From Tetranychus cinnabarinus (lineage: Eukaryota; Arthropoda; Arachnida; Trombidiformes; Tetranychidae): a DNA stretch of 64,000 nucleotides. Below the pieces are notes generated by a model, which saw nothing but the letters and a program-made list of their open reading frames with translations, had not been told where the DNA came from and did no database searches. The position numbers and the translations under genes were made by a program. Position 1 is the first letter of the stretch, and each line of letters begins with the position of its first letter. Positions 45,345-56,974 of this stretch are shown piece by piece. The stretch is from contig WHVY01000006.1 in the NCBI GenBank assembly GCA_022266195.1, positions 3,472,001 to 3,536,000 of the forward strand, given 5' to 3'.

Positions 45345-46582
45345 TGTAAATAAGTTGATATTGAACTGCTTTAACTTTATTTTTTAGATGCAATTTCAAT
45401 CATGTACACATTACAACCACAATTACATGTAAACTAATTGATTTTAAAATGTTACTTGAGCATTTAAATCACTGTATCAAGAAGCTAAACCCTCGGCCCT
45501 ATTGTTTATCATATAACTTGATAACATTTCGGTTCAAACAGTAGCAATATCTTCCGAAATCTGTATTTAAATGTGATTAGATACAAATTTGAGAAATGAT
45601 ATAATGAAATATTCCCATTTTTGTTATTTTCAAATCAATTTGAGTACCATATTTACATCTGAACCAATATTCAATGTTGAACTGATTGAACCTAGAAGGT
45701 GATTTCAGGACAAATAATTCCTGTTTTATATCAAAGTTTCTGTTAATTTTATCAACATTAACAAAAATCATAAATAAACATGAATAATCAACAAATAAGG
45801 TTCTAAGGAAAATTGTTGGTTAATCAACCGTTTAATGCATTGGATTAGAAATGAGGAAAAGTAAATTAATCTTGTTGGTTAATTTGTCGATTTGATCGGT
45901 GAAAGGAAGACAATTAATTAATTATGAATAGCTCTTGTGATTACTTTTCAAGTCTCTTTTGTTTTACTCAAGTGATATCACAGTGATTCTTGTTAAACAG
46001 CATTAAAGATCTTTTTATTATCTGATCATGGATCATAATGAAGCATCTTAAAGCAACTTGACAGTGATAATGAAACATTGTGATCTGTTATTTTGTTGTT
46101 TACTTCATTGTTAATTAATAAACTTATCCAGAGTATTAATGATCATTAACCGTTGTTACGATGCTGGTTAAATAATGATTGATATTATATCGACTACTTT
46201 GATTACTAAAGAGATCTTGATCCAAAAGAGATTTTGCAAAATCTCGCTTTTTCTCATGTTTTGTAGCTTTGCAACTTGTGATCACAATGGTCTGTTTAAG
46301 AGTTCATTGTTTAAGTTAACCAAGACAAACAAAGGTTATTTTGTGTAACATTTAGAATGATGAAAGTAAGCTTAAAAGTTATGCTCGATGAGTTGGTTAA
46401 TTACCAACATAATTATCAACACATCAATATTTAAACAAAAGATGTTTTAAATCAAGATAATGTTAAGAGAAACTGTACAAGGGAGTAAAGACAAAGGAAA
46501 GAGACAACTTTAAGAGCTGTGTGATCTTATTTAAGAAATCTCATTCTTCTGCTTTTTTCTCATTGGACAACATTAACCAGCC
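45345..46582. other. Divergent intergenic region, DM9-9 / 26-29-kDa protease
   Basis: About 1.2 kb. A TATA-like TATTTAAG at 46528-46535 lies about 50 bp before the protease ATG. No other gene or repeat was recognised. Confidence 0.45.
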
Positions 46583-48280
46583 ATGTCTTTCTTTAACCTG
46601 GTGATTCACTGTTTTCTTCTAGTTAGTCTTCCTTTTTTTGTTTCATCTTCAACCAACAATCAACGATCTATTACCTTTGATGACAATTATTATGTAGAAG
46701 GTGTTATTATTCTTCCTTATGCTGAAATCCATGAAACTTTTACAGCCTACTATGATGGTGCAGCTAACCGAAGTCGAATCGACTATTATGGTGATTTGGT
46801 TTTAACCCTGCAACGAGGTGACATCAATTTGGATGACGATGATGTTCAAGGAGTAAGCTACAAAATTGCCTACAATGTTGATGCTGCTGGTAATCCTGGA
46901 CGAGTCTGTTTCCAAGTTAATGGTTCATCAATTGATCCAATTGCACCACAATCTGCTTTCCCAGATTTAACTCCATTTGTTTATCAAGGAAACGAAGCCT
47001 GCCCTCAATATGGATCTGAGCTTAAAGGAAGTGATATTTGTGAAAAATACACCAACATTGTTATTAATGGAGAAAAAAAGAGCAAATATACTTTCTGGAT
47101 GAAAAGAAACCAAGCCGATGGATCGCCAATTCCAGTTCATTATGATATGGAAGGTTACAATTCTCTTTTTGGTTCACATTATGACAAATATCAAGTATCT
47201 TACCAAAACTATCGACCTAGATCTGTATCAGCTGAAGTATTTGAGGTAACTCTTAATATGACCTGTGGAAGTTTCCCTGGACCTGGTGCTGGTAAAGTGC
47301 GTCATTTACACAACCCAATGTCTGAATTTGTCAATGATGAAGCTACTCGTGAAGCTCAAGTAAGCAGAGCTTTCAATCTTTTCAAATCAGCTCACAACAA
47401 AAACTATGAAAATAATTTGACTGAAGAGAAACGCCGAAATCAATTCCGACACAATCATCGTTTCATTGAAAGCCACAATCGTCGTAACATTCATTACAAG
47501 TTAAAGGTTAATCATCTAGCTGATTTTGAGGATTCTGAATTGAGATACATGAGAGGAAGACTTCGATCCAAGGGATATAATGGAGGAAGTCCATTTGCTC
47601 TTCCAGAAAGCAAGCAACGTCCTCCAGTTCTCGATTGGCGAATCGCTGGTGCTGTAACTCCAGTTAAAGATCAAGCCGTTTGTGGATCTTGTTGGTCTTT
47701 TGGAACCATTGGTACCATTGAAGGTGTTCATTTTGTCAAAACTGGTCATTTAGTTCGTTTGTCAGAGCAACAATTAGTTGATTGTAGCTGGGATCAAGGA
47801 GACAACGGTTGTGATGGAGGAGAAGACTTCAGAGCTTATGCTTACATTAAAAGAGCTGGAGGAATCTCTCTTGACGAAGATTATGGTGCATATTTAGGTC
47901 AAGATGGAAAATGCCATGACTCAAAAGTACCAAAAGTCGTTAAGCTCACCGGATTCGTCAATGTTACTTCTGGTAGTGCTGAAGCTCTTGAACTGGCTCT
48001 ATTTGAGCATGGACCTGTTACTGTTGCAATTGACGCCTCACAAAAGACTTTCTCCTTCTATTCTCATGGTGTTTATTATGATGAAAACTGTGGTAATACT
48101 CCAGATGATTTAGATCACCAAGTTCTTGCCGTCGGTTACGGAACACTCTATGGTCAACGTTATTGGCTAATCAAGAACTCATGGTCAACTTATTGGGGTA
48201 ACGACGGTTACATCTTGATGGCCCAGAAAAATAACAACTGTGGAGTGACAACCAGCCCAACCTACCCACTTCTTGCCTAA
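46583..48280 (+). CDS. 26/29-kDa-type cysteine protease (papain family C1A)
   Basis: A single exon of 565 aa. A signal peptide (residues 1-22) is followed by a long N-terminal domain (about 25-230) characteristic of the insect 26/29-kDa proteinase family, an I29 propeptide (about 265-325, with NHLADFEDSELR) and a C1A domain. The catalytic residues are intact: Cys in QAVCGSCWSFG, His in DLDHQVLAVGYG and Asn in LIKNSWSTYWG. In insects this family is made by haemocytes or gut tissue and processed into 26- and 29-kDa parts. The G+C content is higher than that of its surroundings, as expected for a well-expressed gene. Its complete triad contrasts with the Ser-substituted cathepsin B-like genes in the same window. 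Confidence 0.94.
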   Translation: MSFFNLVIHCFLLVSLPFFVSSSTNNQRSITFDDNYYVEGVIILPYAEIHETFTAYYDGAANRSRIDYYGDLVLTLQRGDINLDDDDVQGVSYKIAYNVDAAGNPGRVCFQVNGSSIDPIAPQSAFPDLTPFVYQGNEACPQYGSELKGSDICEKYTNIVINGEKKSKYTFWMKRNQADGSPIPVHYDMEGYNSLFGSHYDKYQVSYQNYRPRSVSAEVFEVTLNMTCGSFPGPGAGKVRHLHNPMSEFVNDEATREAQVSRAFNLFKSAHNKNYENNLTEEKRRNQFRHNHRFIESHNRRNIHYKLKVNHLADFEDSELRYMRGRLRSKGYNGGSPFALPESKQRPPVLDWRIAGAVTPVKDQAVCGSCWSFGTIGTIEGVHFVKTGHLVRLSEQQLVDCSWDQGDNGCDGGEDFRAYAYIKRAGGISLDEDYGAYLGQDGKCHDSKVPKVVKLTGFVNVTSGSAEALELALFEHGPVTVAIDASQKTFSFYSHGVYYDENCGNTPDDLDHQVLAVGYGTLYGQRYWLIKNSWSTYWGNDGYILMAQKNNNCGVTTSPTYPLLA

Positions 48281-48334
48281 ATTTATTTAACAAAAAATGG
48301 CAATTTACATTGATTGCAAACATTAGCTTAAAAA

Positions 48335-48340
48335 AATAAA
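48335..48340 (+). terminator. Poly(A) signal AATAAA of the protease gene
   Basis: AATAAA 55 bp after the stop codon and 45 bp before the convergent gustatory-receptor-like stop, so the two 3' UTRs must nearly meet or overlap. Confidence 0.6.
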
Positions 48341-48384
48341 ATGACAATTTTCATTTAAGTTTAAACATTGATTTACTGTCCATT

Positions 48385-49536
48385 TCAAGTTGTAAAACCG
48401 ATAATAATCCGACCATATGGAGTAAGAAAAAGCCAAAGAGCTAAACAGTTTACAATCAAAAGTAAAAAACAGATGATAGAGCAACAATTGAATGGAATCC
48501 AGTGAGCCAAAGTTAATTTAATTGTTGGGAAAAGTTGGATTTCGGTGAGAAAAGCTGTTAATCGTTCAATTGATTCTGATCTAGTAGTTTCAATACATAT
48601 CAATCTTGTGATGCGCTTAATTATCTCTTTATCCTTCTGTTGATAATGTCCGATGATGACGGTAAAGCTAACCATTGATAGAAGTATAATGAAAATAGTT
48701 GGCAAATTGTATAATAAACAAAGTTCAATTTCTCTATCAGGAATAAGCAATAGATCGGCCAAAATGATGTTGATAAATATGAACAATTGGATTAACCAAA
48801 AGAAGGGGATAAACGTAACAATTTGATTAAATTTACTTTTCATGTTGTAAACCTTTCTGTAAGCAAAAACCAAGCTTGTTAAATCACCAACCTTGTAATA
48901 TTTAGCCAACATTTTTTTGGTATAATTAAGCAAAGATTGATTAAGGTAACCAATTGCAAGGTAAAAATATGTATACAAATTAAGTGTAGTGATGAACCAT
49001 GCGAAAATGGTGATTGAATTATGTAAATTAATCACAATCAGCAGCGTAAACCAAATTACCCAAATGTTATCATAATTTATATCAACATCATCAGCAGCGT
49101 AGAGGAGGTTAATTAATTCAAATAGATAGGGATGAAAGTTGATTGTAAAGATTGATAGACCGTTAAACCATATAAGGATAATTGATTTGGTCAGATTAAT
49201 GATAATAACCAAAGTAACCAGAAAGGTTAGCAAACTGGAGATTCGTTCAACATATTTCAAAGATTTAGATGAGATGTTGGTGATTATGTCCGATTGAAGT
49301 TTAATTAGTTGACACTTGTGGTATTGAAGATAAATTTGGGAAACACAATTAAAGATGATTGCAATTAAAAGTATCAGTTGGTTAGCAGTTGATCGTATAA
49401 AGATGCAAGTAAGAATAGTCAATCCAAAGGTAATGAGCGAGTTGATAAAGTTGATTATTAAAAACAGCCGATTCCATCTAGATTCTGGTTTCGATAATTG
49501 TAAACCAAACAGTAAAAACAAATAACTGATTATCAT
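48385..49536 (-). CDS. Seven-transmembrane protein, gustatory-receptor-like
   Basis: A single exon of 383 aa from the ATG at 49536 (MIISYLFLLFGLQL); the frame extends upstream only to a TTG. Seven hydrophobic segments are spread through the protein, with charged loops and a short hydrophilic tail. The last third has the arrangement of arthropod gustatory receptors (a long loop before the last two helices), but the TYhhhhhQF motif is not clear. The length and intronless structure suit the expanded gustatory receptor family of mites. If correct, it is a ligand-gated cation channel of chemosensory neurons. A different 7TM family cannot be excluded. Confidence 0.55.
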   Translation of the reverse strand: MIISYLFLLFGLQLSKPESRWNRLFLIINFINSLITFGLTILTCIFIRSTANQLILLIAIIFNCVSQIYLQYHKCQLIKLQSDIITNISSKSLKYVERISSLLTFLVTLVIIINLTKSIILIWFNGLSIFTINFHPYLFELINLLYAADDVDINYDNIWVIWFTLLIVINLHNSITIFAWFITTLNLYTYFYLAIGYLNQSLLNYTKKMLAKYYKVGDLTSLVFAYRKVYNMKSKFNQIVTFIPFFWLIQLFIFINIILADLLLIPDREIELCLLYNLPTIFIILLSMVSFTVIIGHYQQKDKEIIKRITRLICIETTRSESIERLTAFLTEIQLFPTIKLTLAHWIPFNCCSIICFLLLIVNCLALWLFLTPYGRIIIGFTT

Positions 49537-49944
49537 TGTCAACAATTTAGGTTTGTACAGTATGGACAATTAACATTTTAAATGATTGAAAATAAGGTTG
49601 ACCAGTTAACCCAACAGAGTTGATTGTTGGCTTACTAATGGTGAAATGAATGGCAATGATACCGAAGATATTATTGGTAATTAATGCTCATGTTAATGTA
49701 AATTGGGACAAAATTTTGTCACTGTTAACATTAAAGTAATTGTGTTGTGCTCAGAAATATTGGATTAATCAATAGGTTACACTTTTATAGCAATGTAAAG
49801 CGATTTATTGATCCATTGAGATTTCCATTGTTTAACCTTATTTCGAGGCAATCAGGATAATTGTGATTATCAAATAAATGGATGAACTGTTGACTTGTAC
49901 AGCTTTGAAATTATCCAAGAGTTGAATGGCCATAATTTGATCAA
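49537..49944. other. Intergenic region, GR-like / ENaC
   Basis: About 400 bp upstream of the GR-like gene and downstream of the ENaC stop. Nothing else was recognised. Confidence 0.4.
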
Positions 49945-52680
49945 TCAATTGATTCGTGTCTTAATTTTAGTGGTAAAAGTCTTGGGTGGAAATATCAATC
50001 TTATCAAAGCCACAGTGAGAATCTCGAAAAATTCATAAATTGCGATAAAACTGAAACCCAAATAGGCACCAAGGATTCCACCAACTGCACCAATTATACT
50101 GGACCACTAGAAATTGAAATGATAATAAATGATTAGATTGTTGGATGAGCTAAACATTGATCTTTACTTACCGTATATTTGACGTCTTGAGTGATTTCAG
50201 TAAAACTCAATGTTTGGTAATAGATGATTACTTTAGCGATATTTTCTCTGCTTAATTATTTAAGAAAAGTTAATTAAAATTATGCTTTTCACATGCACAT
50301 TGCATGATGCTAGAAAATTAAAGATTATACTTGTGATCAAGTGAGGATTCTTCCGTTCCAGATGATAAAGCTGAACATTGAGCAGCTTCAACACCAGTTG
50401 AGATGAACTTTTCATACACTTTTTCACTTGACAAGAAAAAAAGATTTTCTAATTAGAAGCTTTTAAATGTGAAAGAGACAAATATTAAATACTCACTTGC
50501 ATCGTGGTGGACAATTGCAAATCAACTGACCAGCGTAATATTTTTCCCGTACTCTTTCAACACATGAGACTTGAACTGATTAAGATAGAGATATAAGAAT
50601 GATTAGTTAGATTTGATAGCATTTCTCTGTTGATTTTAATTAACCTGGATTCTTCCGTAAATCACATTGAGGTTGAGTCGAGTTATAAGGTGGAGGAGCT
50701 GAAACAGTCCAACAGTTGCACTCTTTCAATGTGTATGTTTGGAGACATAATTTAAGGCAAAATTGTGATGTATATGGACCATGATCAACGGTCATAGCCC
50801 ATTCTTTGACCCATCCCTCTACCCAATCATCTGAACACTTATCTCGATATGGAGCTGGAAGTCGAGTTATATTGATCAACTGGATCCCAACGTAAGTGAC
50901 AACACCTTTTTAAATAAGAAATACAAATCGGGTTAAATTGGTATTATGATAGCAACAGTTGAGATTTCATTGTTAAAGATTTCCTTGATTACCGGGAGGA
51001 ACATGAACTGCATCTTGATCAGGATCAGCCTTTTGAGAGCGATCATGGATAACAATTTTAGCTCCTGTTTCTCTTGATGTTGGCATATATTGATCAACCT
51101 CTAAATTTAAAACCAATTCAAGTCCAAATTTAGGTCCAGTGAATCCAGAGAGTTTCTGATCAGATGGTTTGGATAAGGTTGCACTGGAGATTAAAGATTC
51201 AGCCATGTTGTAAGTGTAACAGTTGCCATATGAGCTTGAAAAGATTGACTCAAATTCAATGGGATAACATTTTTTACCAGCAAAATGGCAGCTTACAATT
51301 AAATCTGAGCTTTGGTGACCCAATTGTCGAGCAACAGATAAGTGATGACGACTTAAATCAGCTAACCATGATTGTAATAAGTCTAGTAATATATACCAAG
51401 GGGATTCACTTTGATCAAAGTCCTTCTCTGACGATGAATTTACTCTAAGCACGGATCGAACCCAAGGTGCAGTACAAGAGGACAATCCATTCAAAAGACG
51501 TTCTGATGAGTTTTGAAATAAGCTGAATAATCTGGGAAGTTTCCAAATGCAACCTGAATTCTTGAATAAAAGAAGTGATCAAAAGATTAATCAATCTCTT
51601 AACATCTTAACATCAAAATCAATTAAAATCTTTTTATTCATTAGATTAAGATACTTACCAATATAAGATCAGTTATATTTCGCAATGTGGCTTCCAATGC
51701 AACTGATCCATTTGAACGATAGACTGAGCCAAATCTACAACCCTTTTCAATGACATAAATAGAGACTTGAGATAACATGAAATGTGCTTCATTAATCTTG
51801 ATTAACTCACCGTAATATCAGCAAATCCTTTAAGAAACAAAGCTGGAATCAAGTCATCACTGGATTTTATATTAATACCATATATTTTGGCCAATTGAAT
51901 AATTGCAGTATCAATAAACGATCCTGATTCCTGAAATTAATACAAAGATTTAATATGAGAAAGATGACATTTGTATATTAAATACATTACCAATGAACTT
52001 ACTCCTAAACCAGTTAATAGTCCGGTTGAATTGAAAAGTCCAACGACATCACCAGAGATGAACATGCGAAATCCTTGAATAAATTCCCGTAATGAAAGAC
52101 CTCGAGGTAATCGTCTTCTGGAATTGAAAGATGAATTATTACCGGTTTTTGGTCGAGTTTTGTCTGGTTTTAATGATATGGGACGACGGCCACGGTTAAT
52201 GTTTCGGGTTAAATTGTTGAATGGAAAATTGATAGGTCTTGGTCGATTAGGTCGGCGATTAACTGAATTGGGTAAACAAATTTCTCTTCCTTGATCCAGC
52301 AATTCATTGAGAAAGCTTGAAATCTCACAAAGATCCAACATTTTATCTAGATTTGCACAAAGTATACTTTCAACGTCAACAGGCTTATTGATATTTTCAT
52401 CTTGGTAGGCACAAAATCGTGATCGATGGACTGGATTAAGATTGCAAATCGTAACTGCAGGAAAGGGCAATACTCTGGAATCAGCGACTAAAACATTAAC
52501 AATGATAGGAAAGGAAAGAAACTCTAATACAATTTGTATCAATGAATTGGTGGTTAGTCCAAGGAAAACAATCAAGACAAGTATCCAAAGATATTGACGA
52601 GGTTTTGATGTTAACGAGAAAAGGACTGGGAAACCTGGTATCGTTGAGGTTCTAAATAGTTCAACTAACTGATTAATCAT
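49945..52680 (-). CDS. DEG/ENaC-family sodium channel subunit (pickpocket-like)
   Basis: Nine exons: 52680-52003, 51930-51811, 51742-51659, 51560-50993, 50905-50645, 50575-50497, 50426-50331, 50250-50172 and 50106-49945. Phases are consistent and give 708 aa. TM1 spans about residues 29-49, followed by FPAVTICNLNPVHRSRF, the family motif. The extracellular domain has the Cys-rich core (RDKCSDDW, CLKLCLQTY, CNCWTV, CNCPPRC). TM2 is in the last exon, with GGILGAYLGFSFIAIYEFFE matching the G-x-S pore filter and the E-rich exit. An Arg/Pro/Asn-rich insert of about 55 residues (NRRPNRPRP... SRRRLPRG) sits in the finger region. Known role: amiloride-sensitive Na+ channels in chemo- and mechanosensory cells. 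Decayed copies lie at 56037-56104 and 59788-60935. Confidence 0.9.
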
Positions 52681-53251
52681 CTCTAGAAATAGTGAATTAG
52701 AAGAGCTGATCAATATAAAAAAACAAGTGAACATTTAAGAAATTTGTTCAATTCTCCTGGACTCTTTTGAGTAAACTCGGATTGAACAAAGGTTTAAATA
52801 GCTTAATTCAGATTGGAGTTTTCAATAAAGCTAATTTTTGTGTTAGAAACAAATGTTATTGACTATTTCTCAATTATTGATTAAGTTTGGTCCATACCCT
52901 GATCAATGCAATGTTTCATTAAATTGATTAAATTCACAGCAATTGAAAAAGTTCATTGATTTTTTCCGCCCTTTTTTAATTAGCAAAGTCTAACCAAAAA
53001 TCAATGAAAATGTATTTTTAAATAAACGCGGGGTAAATGAAAGCACATTGGGATATTGAAAGATTCATAACAAAAAATGACTACAATAATATGTCTTGAT
53101 TGACATTAATTATCCTGGTTATTTGATCCAAACAAGATTTCATCTTTTCAACGCTAACAATGTTCAACACAATATAATATGACTGACCATTCAATTGTAA
53201 ACGTAATTTCATCTAGATTGATAATTTATATTTAAATAATATAATCAAAGA
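52681..53251. other. Divergent intergenic region, ENaC / ADAM copy 1
   Basis: 571 bp. The ADAM-proximal part (from about 52840) is repeated upstream of ADAM copies 2 and 3 and includes a TATA-like TATATTTAAAT just before the ATG. Confidence 0.5.
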
Positions 53252-55836
53252 ATGCAAATCCAACCAGTGTTAATAGTAAGTCTACTGTTACTCTGCAATA
53301 TCTATGGATTAGATGTGGATGCTAACCAAAACATTACCCAGTGTATTCCGACTCCTCTATTAATATGCAACAGAAATGATAGTGATATTTGTGTTGATCC
53401 AAAGGTATTGCTAATTGAATCTCCTTTTCATGGTAATTTAACATTTCAACTTGAGCCATCCACATGTGAATATTATCTTATCGAGGCCAATGGTACTGAT
53501 TGTATTTTTACTGGGAAAATGGAGGGAACATCAAATCGTGTCAGAGTTAACACTTGTTCTTATTCATTGAAAAACGTAACTCTTGTCATTTGTTTGATGA
53601 TTAATAATGATAGTTGGTTAATTGAGTTCAATGAAACAAAAGAATGCTATCAAATTCAATTTTCTAAATGTTATATTGGAGGGATTATACCGATAGATAC
53701 ATACGATGGACTTAAACCGGAAAATATATTAAGAGTTGGTTTCGTATCGTCAAATCATCTTTTTGATCCAAAGTTTTTAATGTCCACTCCAAGATATGTT
53801 GAAGTAGGAATTGTAATTGATTGCATGACAAAAAAATTTGACACTCCAAATCATGAAATATATAAAATTTTTAAAAGGGCAACTCAATTGCTAACACAAA
53901 TGAATATTTTTTCAATACTTACTGTGATTGAAAGGTTTGATACGTTAGACAAGTGTAATGAATCAAGAATCTACAATGCTGATACTAGCATGTTGCTGAT
54001 CAAATTCAGAGAATATATCATAGAAAACCACGACACTTTTGGCAAATATGATGTAATTGTAAGAATCACAGCTCCATGCAAGTGTAATGCTCTTGGATTA
54101 GCTGGTGTTGGTATAGGATGCGATCCGAGTATGGGAGATGCTGTTGTAAGAGATAACAATGATTATATTTTTTCAATAACTTTTGCTCATGAGTTACTTC
54201 ATACATTTGGAGTGCACCATGACAATGGTAAACAACTGGCAGAAAAAGCTCATTGTCCATATGCATTTTGTGTGATGTACTCCTCGGTACGTAAGTAGAC
54301 AATAATTACTTAAATAGTAACTTTTCCAAGTTTAACTATTTTGACTCCAAATCATTTCTGCTAATGGCTATTCAGCTAAAATGTAGGATCTAAAACACAA
54401 ATAACTTCGCAACTAGAAGAGTTATCGACCCATTAATCGAGAATAGGTGATTCCTTTTTTTTTGTTATTTGACTTCTGTCAAGCATTTGGAGGCCATTTT
54501 CTGGAATTGCCAGATCATCAGATGAATTTGATTATGAAAGTGGCCTTTAAAGACTTGACAACAGAATGACTGTGAATAGCTTCAACAGCAAAAATGAATG
54601 TAATCAGAGTCACCATTACTTGATTCCTGGATCGATTAATTTTTTAGTTACGAAGTTACTACTACATCTATTGCATTACATCTTTTGCATAAGCTTTACA
54701 ACATCTTACATAATGTTAGATTAAAATTGTTTTCTCTTAAATTGATTCTTACAAAAAACAACTTTCACTTGACTTTGAATACTTTAATAAAACTAGCTCA
54801 AGGTCAACCAGAGGTAGGATTGTCACCATACACGATTTCACAGGTGGAAGCATCTATTTTATCGGGTTATCTTGATTGCTTTTTGGATAAACCAGAGTTA
54901 GGCGCATATTGTGGCGATTACTCTTTAAACGGCAACGAACAGTGTGATTGTTTGGATGTAAAACATTGTTCAAAATGTTGCAATCCATCAACTTGTTTAC
55001 TTTTAGAAGGAGCCAAGTGTGGACATGGACCTTGTTGTAATTTTGAAACTTGCGAGCTCTACAAGTCGACAGATAATCATGTATGCCGTCCAGCAAAAAG
55101 TGATTGTGATATAGAAGAAAAATGTGACGGATCGTCGCAATTCTGTCCTCCTGATCTTCATGTGCACGATGGTTGGAGTTGTGAATACGGTCAGGGTCAC
55201 TGTTTTAATGGTAAATGTGGCAGTTATCATCTTTCTTGTGATAAAATTTTCGAAAATTCTGAGCCTGCTCCAGATTCGTGTTATGAAAAAAATCGTGCGG
55301 GTAATCGTGTTTTTAATTGTGGCCCACCAAGTAAATATTTCGAAATTTTCGACGGCAACGCAACGAAATGTAAAAAGAAAGATGTCAAATGTGGCCGATT
55401 ACTATGCACTGGCAGCAGCAGAATTAGAAACTCATTTATACAAGCATATAATAGGAATGCCTTCGTATTTAAAAGTGCGTCCTGTCAAGGTGTCCGTATC
55501 TCCAGATCCTTCCGACGTAACGAAACCGATTTAGGTTTAGTACCTGATGGTGCGCCTTGTGCTCCAAATAAAATGTGTCTCAACCAAGAATGCATTCCAT
55601 TGTCAAAAGTTATTGAGACGAAACCATGTCCACTCAATTGCCAAAATCGAGGCAAATGTACTAACCAAGGAACTTGTATTTGTAATAATCCAAAAGATAA
55701 ATCGCCTGATTGCTCTTTCTCCCCGGTAACTTCACCAAATTGGACAGCCTTGTTTCGATATTTTGAAACTACAATCCAATTAATTGTAATGGTTGTGGTG
55801 ACGTCAACATGGATTTGGAGACATTTTAATAAATAA
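53252..55836 (+). CDS. ADAM metalloprotease-disintegrin, copy 1
   Basis: Exons 53252-54290 and 54797-55836 give 692 aa. A signal peptide (MQIQPVLIVSLLLLCNIYG) is followed by a prodomain with many N-glycosylation sites and a reprolysin-type metalloprotease from about residue 185. The complete zinc motif HELLHTFGVHHD has three His, the catalytic Glu and the following Asp. Exon 2 has a disintegrin domain (CDIEEKCDGSSQFCPPD), an ADAM Cys-rich domain, an EGF-like module (CPLNCQNRGKCTNQGTC), a transmembrane helix (TIQLIVMVVVTSTWIW) and a very short tail. Role: cell-surface shedding protease. The donor GTAAGT (phase 1) is chosen by agreement of the three copies. The intron is mostly an inverted-repeat element. 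Confidence 0.9.
54387..54670. mobile_element. Decayed inverted-repeat element in the ADAM copy 1 intron
   Basis: The left arm (AATAACTTCGCAACTAGAAG) is well kept; the right arm near 54628-54665 is degraded. It corresponds to the better preserved element at 58109-58523. Confidence 0.55.
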
Positions 55837-55844
55837 TAAATATA

Positions 55845-55969
55845 CAGTACTTTCACGCATAAGTTGCATTTTGATAAGCGCCGTCTACTGTATTACCAGT
55901 GGTATGCATAAGCATTTTACTTATAGTAGACGGCGCTTATCAAAATGCAACTTATGCTTGAAAGTACTG
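55845..55969. mobile_element. Palindromic MITE of Tc1/mariner type, 125 bp, TA target site
   Basis: Near-perfect terminal inverted repeats of about 47 bp start CAGTACTTTCA and carry GCGCCGTCTA internally; TA lies at both flanks (55843-55844 and 55970-55971). The paralogous position after ADAM copy 2 (about 59700) is an empty site, with a single TA and otherwise matching flanks. The element therefore inserted after that duplication. No coding capacity. Confidence 0.88.
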
Positions 55970-56974
55970 TAATTGTTTTTATCTGTTCCTCTGTCTTTCT
56001 TTTCTTGATCATCTACATTCAGTTTCCATCATCATTTTAAGTCAATTAAAATCTTTATACATTGAATTAACTTATTACAATACTTACCAATATAAGATAT
56101 ATAAGACCAATATCTAAATTTCGAACTTTGTGGTCATATAGTGTCGATACCAATGAAAAATTTTGTAATTTTATTCCATTTAATTACGGTATTTGGGTTG
56201 ATATAAAATCACTTTTCACAATTTATCTCTGACCTTCAATTTTTCGAGAAATGTTCGATTAAAAAAGTTTCTATCGCGAGCAAATCACAGGGGCTTTTGA
56301 TAAGATGCATCACATCTTTTGATAAGATTTTGAGCCGCAGAAAATTTCATTTTTCATTTTCGATTTTTTCCGATAAATTTCGAATTAGAAAACGGAAAAT
56401 AATAAATGAAGTGTCAAAAGAATTCTGAATCTCTATTTATATGATTTTCAAACGGTTTGGCTCCATTGGTTCGCTCATCAATAGAATATTCACATTTAAA
56501 ACTATGACAAATTGAGCCCCTGATAGAAACAAATGTTAATCTCTACTTCTCAATTATTGATTAAGTTTGGCCGATACCTTAGTCAATTCTATGTTTCATT
56601 AAATTGGTTAAACTGACTGCAATTGAAAAAAGCATAAAAGTCATTAATTTTTGCCACCTTTTTCAATCTTCACCTTTTTTTAATTAACAAAGTCTAACCA
56701 AAAACCAATGTTACATGTATTTTTAAATAAACGCGGGGTAAATGAAAGCACATTTGGATATTGACAGATTCATAACAAAAGATGATTACAATAATATGTC
56801 TTGATTGACAATAATTATCCTTGGACATTTGTCCAACATAAGGTTCCAGAACGCTAATAATGTTCATCACAAACATATAACATGTTTTAACAACTTTAAA
56901 CATGACTGACCTTTCAACTGTAAGCGTAATTTCATCTAGATTTATAATTTAAATTTAAATGAGATAATCAAATA
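55970..56974. other. Intergenic region between ADAM copies 1 and 2, with ENaC relic
   Basis: 56037-56104 matches the exon 3/intron 3 boundary of the ENaC gene (51619-51672 region, including ACTTACCAATATAAGAT). About 56108-56520 is absent from the other ADAM units, which marks it as an insertion; short inverted ends (CAGGGGCT near 56289, inverse near 56516) hint at an element. From 56521 the standard ADAM upstream region follows. Confidence 0.5.

Noticed and set aside
45577..45771. 64-aa minus-strand frame upstream of DM9-9
   Set aside because: No domain, no splice context and no copy elsewhere in the array.
51164..51448. 94-aa plus-strand frame present twice (also 60065-60349)
   Set aside because: Antisense of ENaC exon 4; it appears twice only because that exon was duplicated.
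56288..56520. Possible element with CAGGGGCT ends
   Set aside because: Only about 8 bp of inverted ends and no clear target duplication; mentioned within the intergenic entry instead.
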